Below, piece by piece: positions 30,195 through 38,680 of a DNA stretch of 64,000 nucleotides (position 1 is its first letter; the number at the start of each line of letters is the position of its first letter). The position numbers and the translations under genes are program-made. The notes beneath the pieces were generated by a model. The model did no database searches and was not told the DNA's origin. It saw only the letters and a list, made by a program, of their open reading frames with translations. This stretch comes from Diplonema papillatum (Eukaryota; Euglenozoa; Diplonemea; Diplonemida; Diplonemidae), in NCBI GenBank assembly GCA_030068145.1, contig JAPJBO010000830.1, forward strand, positions 37,658 to 101,657, read 5' to 3'.

Positions 30195-30837
30195 CGATGT
30201 TAGACCCATCGCGTAACCCAGCACGTGCCTCGGTACTATCTTTCTACCGAGCACGCACGGCTCAAGTCGAGATTATGCGTGGAGGTAGTAGCCTCGAACG
30301 TGTGTACTTTCGAAAGCCTACCGCCTGCCTGGGTTTGACCCGCAGGGCTCGGAAAAAGCTCCTTGACAACGTCAACAGAGGCGTAGATCAGGCGCGGCTG
30401 GTTGACTTTTTCGACAGAGTAGAGGAAACCGTCTTTGAGCTGGAGCTCATCTACGCTGCTTCCGACACAGGCCGTGCATCCGCGGACTTGGCACAGAGCG
30501 GGACCACTCTTCATGATAGAGTTCACAAATGGTCGCCTATTGTGCGGTGGATAGGGCACGGTGTTGTGTTGGTGTGCAACGTGGCCCTGCTGTTCGCGTC
30601 GACCAAGCACGCTGAAACGAGACCGAGCATTTGGGGCCTCGGGTTCCTCGCACACCCGGACTGGGGGTTCATTGACGTCGGGGATTGCATGCTGCCAGTC
30701 GCTGTGTATGGACTGGTCTTCACCTTGGTCCTGGCGCTGGCTGGCATCATCTGGGTCGGACTGCTTGACTACGCCTGGTTCGAAGGCCCCGTGTTGCTTT
30801 TCAGCCGAGACCGAGAACGGCGTAGGAAGCAAGGAAG
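30195..30837 (+). CDS. ITPR: IP3 receptor, exon 6 of this window (channel domain, S1-S2)
   Basis: Encodes 'FYRARTAQVEIMR' and 'LERVYFRKPTACLGLTRRAR', matching the invariant IP3R block 'YAKHTAQIEIVR...[20 protein letters not shown]', then 'DFFDRVEETVFEL', the first membrane segments ('IGHGVVLVCNVALLFAST' and 'AVYGLVFTLVLALAGIIWVG') and a basic loop. The donor AGGAAG|GTATGT leaves phase 2. The start is 30,195 (AGTAGCAG|) or 30,179 (ACGACAG|); both give phase 1, so two to seven extra residues are uncertain. It joins exon 5 at '...SQWE' in phase. Confidence 0.92.
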
Positions 30838-31255
30838 GTATGTCGACTGTTTTGCTATGTTTTCCGCATTCAAGTCAAGTACTTTTGGATTCGAAGAGGC
30901 GCGGCCTGGGCACCTACTGGGCTTACCTGGGTATTAAACATGACATGATTCCGTTTGCCCAAGCCCGACCAGGGTAGTAACGAGATGTTTCTGCTGAGTC
31001 GCGCTCTCGCACTACAAGCATCCTTTCGCGTGAACTTCTTATGGTTTCATTTCTTTCGGGTTGAAAGGAAATATGCAAGTGCCGTGCACGAGCGTGTTCC
31101 GGCCGTGAACACGCATGCCGCTCGCAAACCGACAGAGCACTGGTTGTACAAGCGTGTGCTTCCCGCAAGTGACAGAACACCGATGTGTCCGTCCAAATAG
31201 TGGATGTAGCAGCGTGTTGCACCGGCCGTGAACTCCCCACTTTGTTTGCCAGTAC
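30838..31255. other. ITPR intron 6, first part
   Basis: GTATGT donor, no gene recognised. Confidence 0.5.
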
Positions 31256-32252
31256 TACGGGGGCTTGAACCGTATAATACAATTGAACCGTATAATACAA
31301 TTGAACTTTTTTTTTCGGGAAATCGGCGCATCCCAACCGTATAATACAGTTGAATTGTAATTTACTGTACGGCTGACACACTGCACAGTGTGAGCCAAAC
31401 AGTGAGGCGGTTTCAGGGCCGTTTTCGTTTCGGCTTTTTTTGGAAAATTCATGTTAGACCTCCAAAGCGGAGAAGAAATCTTAACGAGGTTTTGGAGTCA
31501 TTCCGAACCCGGGTCTTCCAAAGGTTTTGAGCATGATCGTGGTGATGTCGCTGATGCCGTTGCTCGTGCCAAAGTCTTGGAGCTGGCTGTGTGCGGGGGA
31601 TCATGACACACAATCATGGCAATGGGCCGGCAAACGCAGTGTGGCAGTGGCTCCGGGAGCTGCGGAGATGAGCTTCCGGAGCCAGCCGTGCAAATCGTGA
31701 CCGTGGCCCGGCTTGGGGGCGATGGGACGTCTTGTTAGCCAGATGGCCCATCGGATGGGAAATCTTGTTAGCCCCAGATTCATCGGAGGTACCCGTCTGC
31801 CGCCAGCGCTCTCTGTCAAAAAGGGAAGCAGTAAGTTCGTCGGACTGCGGGCGCCACGCTGTTGGAAACTCTGATACTGAGCAACCGCCCCAGAAAAAGT
31901 GCGGCACTCGCCCAGTTAGGGCACTCTCTTGGCAGAAGTCTTGCCAAGTGTTGGTGGCAACACCCACGGCATGCACCAGTTCGGCAAGGGTGGGTATTTC
32001 CGACCCGGTGCACGAGATATCAGGGCTCGGAGTCCAGACTGCGGGCTCGAACCTTTCACTTGTTTTGTGAAGTCCCTTCACTTTTTGCTCGGACTTGCAT
32101 TGCCCCCAGTGTGTCATTTGGTCACAACAACAACGTGTTTCTAACAGGCAAACTGCACTTCAATTGTAATACACCAGTGTTTTTTGGGGGGCCCCAATTC
32201 CACGCCGTGTATCGTTATATTACAATTGAACTCAATTGTTATTGGCCCCCGC
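31256..32252. mobile_element. Candidate MITE family F (GGGGGC...ACAATTGAA ends)
   Basis: Left 'ACGGGGGCTTGAACCGTATA' 'ATACAATTGAA' and the reverse complement of the right end 'GCGGGGGCCAATAACAATTG' share the poly-G step and the CAATTG core with family E. Inner copies of 'CGTATAATACAATTGAA' and 'TTCAATTGTAATA' could instead be two short separate elements. No ORF. Target duplication not identified. Confidence 0.4.
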
Positions 32253-32357
32253 TCTGGCTCTGGAAAAATGCACTGCTGGAATTCGCTTGATTCGCCAGAT
32301 AGTAGGTACGGACAGAACGAATCTCATTGGTCCATTCATGCGCGTCTTTAATTAGAA

Positions 32358-32417
<60 letters not shown>

Positions 32418-32712
32418 ACCTGATCTCTCAGCGTTGACATTCAGGGCACTGGGCAGAAGTCACATTCCACTCGCCACCGCTGTGATGAAGCGAAATGCTG
32501 TGGTTTAATTAACCAGTTGGATTCCTCTTGTTCGTAACAGTTCCAAGCTGACACTTCATTGCGGGCACAACATGCAAGAAGGCCTGGAAGAAATCAGGAG
32601 CCGCGGGTAGCACCCGAGAGCGCCACTCACAGCACCTTCAATCTGAGCCCAGACCTGACCCGCCCTTTCGGACACACAAGAACAGTACCCAAACAACTGT
32701 TCATGTTCACAG
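32253..32712. other. End of ITPR intron 6
   Basis: No gene. Ends in the acceptor 'TTCATGTTCACAG'. Confidence 0.5.
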
Positions 32713-33587
32713 GTATTCAGTAGCTGCCTACATCAGCACAGACCACCCCTTCCGCGATGAAGGTTGGACGTTCGACCGGCGAAAGCTGCCGTTCACAACG
32801 GTCGTGGTGCAGTCGCTCGATGAGCTGTCGTTCCTGCAGCAGGTGACTGGCCTCGTTGCGTGCGGGCTCTCGCTGGTGGTGAGTCCGTTCTTCGTGTCGC
32901 TGCTCCTCCTCTCCCTCCTGACAGAGTCGGCAGTTATCCGGCACGTGTTCAACGCGGTCACACGCAACGGAAAGTCTCTCCTCCTGGCCATGCTTCTGGG
33001 CATGATTCTTATGTATCTATTCGCCGTCGTCGGTTTCGTGCTTTTCCGCGACAATTTCAACGGAGAGGGAGATGCGAACTGCTCGTCGATGCTCAGATGC
33101 TTCGTTTTCACCGTCACAGACGGCCTCCGAGCTGGTGGCGGCATAGGTGAAGTAATGGCTGCTCCTCAGTGGGGGTCTGATCTGCACGGGTTTCGGCTGC
33201 TGTACGATATGGCGTTCTTTCTGTTCGTCACGGTGATCTTCATGAACATCGTTTTCGGTATCATCGTCGATACATTCGGCGAGCTCCGTCAGAAGAGGGA
33301 AGCGAGAGAGCACGAGTTGCGCACGCGCTGTTTCATATGCAACGTTTCTTCATCAGAGTTCGACAAGAGGGCTGACGGATTCGCGAACCACGTGGCCAGG
33401 GACCACAACATGTGGAATTATCTGTTCTTCGTGTTTTACCTCGCCAAGAAGCCGAGAGACGAGTTGACAGGGCAAGAGAGCTTCGTCGTCGACTGCTTGA
33501 CGAAGAACGACTTCAAATTCGTTCCTCTCAACACGTCTCTCGCCCTCAAGCAGGAGTCCGCTTTTGCTGAGCTGCAAGCTTCAGCAG
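32713..33587 (+). CDS. ITPR: IP3 receptor, exon 7 of this window (S3-S6, pore, zinc-binding linker)
   Basis: Joins exon 6 in phase 2 ('KQGR|YSVAAYISTDH'). Encodes the remaining membrane helices ('LLLAMLLGMILMYLFAVVGF' is S5), the pore loop with a pair of cysteines and the selectivity filter 'GGGIGEV' (GGGVGDV in animals), S6 'FVTVIFMNIVFGIIVDTFGE', and the C-terminal linker with a C2H2 zinc site: 'CFIC' then 'HVARDHNMWNYLFF' (animal 'HIKEEHNMWHYLCF'). It continues through 'TGQESFVVDCL'. The donor TCAGCAG|GTGTGC at 33,588 leaves phase 1, so at least one further exon for the C-terminal tail lies downstream and was not recognised. Filter and gate residues are intact, so the receptor looks functional. 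Site of action: ER or vacuolar Ca2+ store membrane. Confidence 0.95.
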
Positions 33588-33889
33588 GTGTGCGATCTTT
33601 TATTGTTGTCGTACCTTCCGGCAACATTACCATAATATGCATCCATGCATGGGTCAATGCCAAACCCCCCCGCAGGGGTGGCCCTAAGCGGCCAGATTGC
33701 GGAGTCGTTGGCAGAATCCGACCTGACCCCCCCCCCCCCCCCCCTATACCCCAGGCTATTTTCCGAGTCTAGAGGTTGGTAAATTTGAAATTCTCAAATT
33801 TAGCTCTCTAGCGAGCTATCCCACTTTTCTGGGGCAGGCCGTGGGGTACCCCCACCCCGGACATTTCTCTACCGTTTTTTTTTTGGTAT
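33588..33889. other. Start of ITPR intron 7
   Basis: Contains a poly-C run (33,728-33,744). No exon recognised. Confidence 0.45.
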
Positions 33890-34731
33890 TTTTGAGAATT
33901 CACAATTCGTCGAAAAAATTTCTCGTCGTCAGTGCCAAGACGCTGACAGAACTGAGAAAGAAAGCCCAGGAAGTCGTTGACAACATCGTGACGTGGGCCA
34001 CCGAAGCCAAGATGGACCTGGCCCACGGCAAGACGGAAGCGGTTTTGTTCCGAGAAGTCGAAAAAGGGCTCGTGCACATGCGCCGGAAACTCACTCCCCC
34101 GCTAGTCACTTTCACGACAACCCGCCTAGAGATCACGGTTCCGACGGAAGAATTCAGGACGAAAGTGAAGAACTTCGGCGACACACTCCGGTACGTGGAC
34201 CCGGGTAGCCCGCACCACCGGAAAAGAGTCATACTGGTGTGCGGACTTGAGCTGACCACTCGAAAGCAGAGGAGAGAAATACTGGAGCTAGTAGCCTCGA
34301 CCGAAGCGACGGAAATCGCGTTCACGGTAGTGACTGACCTCCAATGGAAGGAGCAAGTCACCCTCCTCGGACTCACGATCGACGACAGGCTAACCTTCAA
34401 AGCCCACGTCGACCGCATCCTGCAGAGCGCCGGGAAGAGAGTGAACCTGGTGAAGCTCGTATCGGGGATGAAGTGGGGACACAAGACCGAAGTCCTCCAG
34501 GCGCTTTACATGGCGTACGCCTGGCCGGTTCTCATGTACGGCATCGCCATCTATGGTCCGTACATAGCCCAAGAAGAGAAGGACCGGCTCGAGCGCCTAC
34601 ACCGCACGGCGCTAGTTGCGGCCACTGGGTGCAAAAAGACGACGCTGACATCCGCTGTGCTCATGGAGGCACGAATGCTGCCGATTGAGTCGATGGCAGA
34701 CGTCCGAACGGGTGCGCTCGGCGAGTGGTGA
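33890..34731 (+). pseudogene. Non-LTR retrotransposon fragment (post-YADD RT, thumb)
   Basis: One frame reads 'VVSAKTLTELRKKAQEVVDN', 'WATEAKMDLAHGKTEAVLF', 'VTLLGLTIDDRLTFKAHVDR' and 'YMAYAWPVLMYGIAIYGPY'. These are the RT palm after the catalytic YADD, the KTE motif, the LGxxxD motif and the thumb of an I/ingi/Jockey-like non-LTR element. It resembles the same region of elements 1 and 3. It lacks EN, most of RT and RNase H, and ends where repeat family H begins, so it is an internal scrap truncated at both ends. Confidence 0.75.
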
Positions 34732-34900
34732 AGCAAAGTTCGGGAGAAGCCAAGTTCGGGCGATGCTAAGTTCTGTCTCCGAGTGAAAGCATAGTGGTGA
34801 AGCAAAGTTCGGGCGATGCTTAGTACTGGTAGACTGACTCAAATTTCCCGGGGTGACCAATAACCGTGAGACATTGAGAAACTCTGCAAAAAACACAAAC
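34727..34900 (+). repeat. Repeat family H, copy 3
   Basis: 'GTGAAGCAAAGTTCGGG' units followed by 'TGGTAGACTGACTCAAATTT' and 'GACATTGAGAAACTCTGCAA', as in copy 1. Confidence 0.75.
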
Positions 34901-35148
34901 CCCGAAAACCAACAATTTCCAAAACCCATTTTCGACTGGAAAAGTGTCCTCGGCCGGGTTCGAACCCGGGGGGGTCGGTCAGAATTTTTATCCGACCAAA
35001 TATTCGGAAAGCCCTGTCCTCAACGGATTCAAACGTGTCCTCAAAATCTCGAAACCGACCATTTTTGGACCTGCAGATGGAAATTTTCGGCAGAAGTCCG
35101 AAAAAAGCCGAAATCTGTGACACTTTTTTGTGGAATGAGTGATATTGT

Positions 35149-35310
35149 AATTGGGGGCCAATTACCATTATAGACCATACTTCAAACTTTTGACCCAGTA
35201 TAGACCGTCCTTGGAACTTTTGACCCATTATAGACCACGATTCAAACTTTTGACCCATTATAGACCACGATTCAAACTATTGACCCATTATAGACCATAA
35301 GCCAAACTTA
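35149..35310 (+). repeat. 30-bp tandem array (ACCCATTATAGACC), block 1
   Basis: Starts 'GGGGGCCAATTACCATTATA', then about five units of 'TAGACCACGATTCAAACTTT' 'TGACCCATTA'. Block 2 at 35.8 kb starts with the same GGGGGCCAAT head. Confidence 0.85.
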
Positions 35311-35784
35311 TACATGTCCCATTCTATGCGTACAAGACAATGTCCAGCAATGCACAAACTTTTTAGCGTTTTTGTGGTTTTTGTCAGCTGGCCTCTTGAC
35401 TAGAGCCTAATAATAGAGGGGCTGCCAGGCTGGCACTCACTGCCAGACTGACCTGAGACGGCGGAGTCAGTGGTCCGGTAACTCAGTCAGTTGTCTCGCC
35501 AAACGCGGCCAGTGATGGCGTCCGAGCCAGTTTCGGCGGTCGGTGATGAGCGTCTTCCCGGTCAAAAGCCCGAAGGCTGTCTTGTTGCGCGCTTCAGGCG
35601 GTGCACGGACAGGGCACAGGTTCATTAAACCTTGCGGTCGGCTCGTTTTCTCCACCTTCCTTCCCAACCAAACTCCCAATAAAGTACAGTGCAGAATGAA
35701 TGAATGAATGAAAAACAAGCACCGTCCATCCGCTGCTCAGAAGAGCCGCGTCTGGAACAGGTCAGGCGTTACTACAGGGGGGGG
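35311..35784. other. Stretch between 30-bp arrays
   Basis: No gene recognised. Confidence 0.4.
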
Positions 35785-36035
35785 ACAGGGGGGGGCCAAT
35801 CACAGGGCCGATGACCATTATAGACCATACTTCAAACTTTTGACCCATTATAGACCATTCCAAACTTTTGACCCATTATAGACCACGTTCCAAACTTTTG
35901 ACCCATTATAGATCACGTTCTAAACTTTTGACCCATTATAGATCACGTTCTAAACTTTTGACCCATTATAGACCACGTTTCAAACTTTTGACCCATTATA
36001 GACCATACTTCGAACTTTCGACCCATTATAGCCAG
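35785..36035 (+). repeat. 30-bp tandem array (ACCCATTATAGACC), block 2
   Basis: Head 'GGGGGGCCAATCACAGGGCC', then about seven 30-bp units 'TATAGACCACGTTCTAAACT' 'TTTGACCCAT'. Preceded at 35,772 by 'CTACAGGGGGGGG', the family E-type terminus. Confidence 0.85.
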
Positions 36036-36894
36036 CATTGACACTTGACATTGGATCACCCACGCCGGGTCACGGATTCCTCAAAAGACACTGGAGTGCT
36101 CGTTAAAGCTCAAATTAGAAATTTTGACGCTCATTGACAGTCATCATCGCGGCTCTATCCACGGATATTGCCGGAAGTTAAAAAGGGCCTCGTTTTCGTC
36201 TGCAAATTCCCGGGCTGCAACTGCGATCAAGTTTTGGGATACAGTAGTGCAGACCCAGAGCAAAAGGACGTGTCGTGGAGACACGGAATCGCACGCTCAC
36301 TGTGTGGGAGCTGGCCCCGCTCAGCCCGGAAAGCCCAGCCTCTGCACCTGGCAGCCGGCGGGGCCGAGGCAACGGAAGTCCATGCACTCCACGAGTCGCA
36401 CAACGATAGCGTACACGGTCGAGTACAGAGCAGTCGACTCGACGCGCAGACGAACAGTAAAGCGGCCCGCGTCGCAGGTGGCACAAACCGAAGAAGCCCG
36501 TGAGGCAGGGAGTGGAGACGAGGTGATCGCGGAGGACGCGAGTGGCCGGGGAGAGCCGGCGGGAGGACGCGATCGTCGTGCGTATCAGTCGATCTTTGAG
36601 TGCGTGAGCCCCTCCGAAGAAAGGTCCATCACACTAGTTCCAGGCTACTTAGCCCGGGTCTCTGGGTCGCGTCCCCCTCCTTCTCTTGGTCGCCTGGTCT
36701 TGCGTCTTGTTGGTCCGTCCGGGCTGGTCGCTTCGTGCTTCCCCTTCGTCTTGCACCGCGAAAGCGGGAAAGCGAAGATTCGGTTCCTTTCCGTGGCTGA
36801 GTGGGTCCGCAGCCTACAACAGTTGCAACCGACAAGTTGCACCACGACTAAAATCTGGCAAAGTGCGGTCCTCATTTGCATGCAAATGACTCCC
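36036..36894. other. Uncharacterised stretch with an open frame
   Basis: A long open frame (36,124-37,233) covers this stretch, but its translation (Ser/Arg/Thr-rich, no recognisable domain) and GC-driven openness do not support a gene. Confidence 0.3.
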
Positions 36895-36990
36895 CATGAA
36901 TGCGTGGCACAGCCGTGTCTTAAAAGTGAGAGAGGCATGGCTCGCATCAAAGGACAATACCACAACGCAACAAGACGACGGACACAGGGC
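36895..36990 (+). repeat. Shared retroelement leader motif
   Basis: 'CACAGCCGTGTCTTAAAAGT' ... 'ATCAAAGGACAATACCACAA' 'CGCAACAAGACGACGG' corresponds to 13,655-13,735 and in part to 8,310-8,345. Here it sits directly upstream of the ORFs of element 1. Confidence 0.5.
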
Positions 36991-37021
36991 CGGGTGACAG
37001 GCGGAACTGCGCGAAAGCAGT

Positions 37022-38680
37022 TTGATCAGAGCCGTCAAGACCGACGCCGCATATACCTACCGCCAGAAGCAGACCCGCCAACCGCGGGACATCAACACGC
37101 AGCGGTTCGCAGTACACCTCAACACCAGAACGCCCGCTCCAATGATGCTGCTGGCTTACCTCTGCATTGGCCTAGCGTTCATCCCAGTACGCTCCATCCA
37201 GGTAGCCCTCGTTTGCCCCTCGGGCGCCGCTGACCCGGATGGAATTCCAGACACGAATTTTCCGGAGATCGCGGCCTGGGACAAGCTACCGGAAGGTGAC
37301 GGCGGCGCACACTCTGACACCAATAGCTTTGCCGACGCGGGCGCCGTGATACTCGTGGCGAGGGCTCCGGATGAACCAAAGCTGCTTATCCGCCGGCCAT
37401 GGGACATCAATACTCAGCGGTTCACGGTACAGATCATGGGAAGGCCCGCTACAACGATGCTGCTGACGACGGCGGTCGCCTTCGGCCTCGACGACACTGG
37501 CCCGCTCAATGTCTCGGCCGCGAACACGCCGCACGCCGCAGCCCCGGGGGATGGCAGGACCGACGAGAGCACGCTCCCGGACCGAGAGCCAATGCGCCAC
37601 GCCTTGGTGCACCATAGCCCGCCGGTCCGTGCGCCGCTCGAAGCGGAGAAGGCTGCATCTGCATCTCCCTCGCTGGCCGTCTACCAGAGGCACTCGCTAC
37701 ATTCGCTGTGGGCACCGCTGTTGCACCCCCGCTCGACGGCCTTTTTCGCCGAGCCGCCCTCGAACGTCCCCATAACCGTCAGAACAGACGATTCTCGGCA
37801 TGATACGCCCCGACACTCGGACTGGCACTGGGTGCCCCCCATCGGACCGACCGCTGCCACCTCCGCAGCCACGCACAGTACCACCCCCCGTCGCCCACGA
37901 AGCCTACCTCGCCACCCCACGCCCACACCCATTCTACTGCCACCCCGCAACATCCTCCGCTCGCTCACCCGCAAACAACGCCGGCTGCAACGGGAATACG
38001 ACCGCATCCTCGCCCATCGGCGAGCGCAACAGGAAGCGAACGATCGGCGCGTAGAACATGCAAGGCAAACATACGAGCTCCTCCGGTTCGCACTAGCAAC
38101 CGCCCACTGCGTCCCAGCCACCCGCACCATCGAAGCTCCGTATCTTTCTCTGGAGAACTGCCTACGCGCCGATGCGACGGGCCCGCCAACAGCACCGACG
38201 ACACAACTCGCGACCGCCGTCCCGGACGAATCACCGACCACGCCAGCGGCACAACGGTTCGCACTAGCAACCGCCCACTGCGTCCCAGCCACCCGCAGCA
38301 TCGAAGCTCCGTATCTCTCTCTGGAGAACTGCCTACGCGCCGATGCGACGGGCCCGCCAACAGCGCTGAGATTGTTGAAGACTTTTTCGGCAAGATGGTG
38401 TGGTCTGACCCCGCGGTGTGTTGGGGGCCGCCATCTCCGAGCATTTCCTCGACCTCTCCGCCTACTTTCACCCTTGTCTCCCCACCAACGCCTACCCTCG
38501 AGGCTCCCGATGTATCCTTGGCCGCTACGGCGTCGCCTCTATCGTTCTGGGTGTGCGATCCCTCCGGTAAGCGCCGACACCATACAGTCGGCAGCGAAAC
38601 CGTTGTTGGGGATTTCTTTGCACAGCAGGTGTGGTTTGATCCAGACCTGTGCTGGGTCTCACAGGGAATTAGACACCTAG
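37022..38680 (+). CDS. Unrecognised 552-codon ORF with internal duplications
   Basis: No family recognised. Two internal duplications are visible: 'DINTQRFAVHL'/'DINTQRFTVQI' (about 315 bp apart, 37,085 and 37,405) and a perfect ~110-bp repeat encoding 'RFALATAHCVPATR' and 'IEAPYLSLENCLRADATGPP' (38,084 and 38,252). A basic helical stretch ('LTRKQRRLQREYDRILAHRR') and Pro/Thr-rich segments recall retroelement gag-like proteins. It starts about 30 bp after the shared leader motif and overlaps the next ORF in another frame, so its last ~290 nt may not be coding. It may be an extra ORF of element 1, the remnant of another element, or non-coding. Confidence 0.35.
   Translation: MIRAVKTDAAYTYRQKQTRQPRDINTQRFAVHLNTRTPAPMMLLAYLCIGLAFIPVRSIQVALVCPSGAADPDGIPDTNFPEIAAWDKLPEGDGGAHSDTNSFADAGAVILVARAPDEPKLLIRRPWDINTQRFTVQIMGRPATTMLLTTAVAFGLDDTGPLNVSAANTPHAAAPGDGRTDESTLPDREPMRHALVHHSPPVRAPLEAEKAASASPSLAVYQRHSLHSLWAPLLHPRSTAFFAEPPSNVPITVRTDDSRHDTPRHSDWHWVPPIGPTAATSAATHSTTPRRPRSLPRHPTPTPILLPPRNILRSLTRKQRRLQREYDRILAHRRAQQEANDRRVEHARQTYELLRFALATAHCVPATRTIEAPYLSLENCLRADATGPPTAPTTQLATAVPDESPTTPAAQRFALATAHCVPATRSIEAPYLSLENCLRADATGPPTALRLLKTFSARWCGLTPRCVGGRHLRAFPRPLRLLSPLSPHQRLPSRLPMYPWPLRRRLYRSGCAIPPVSADTIQSAAKPLLGISLHSRCGLIQTCAGSHRELDT

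Noticed and set aside
34950-34975. tRNA-like T-arm 'GGGTTCGAACCCGG'
   Set aside because: Only the palindromic T-loop motif is present; no acceptor, D or anticodon arms could be placed.
35149-36035. CRISPR-like look of the 30-bp regularly spaced repeats
   Set aside because: Units are head to tail with no unique spacers, in a eukaryotic intron-rich setting; ordinary minisatellite.
36124-37233. 369-codon ORF as a gene
   Set aside because: No domain, GC-driven openness, covered by other open frames and by the shared leader motif.
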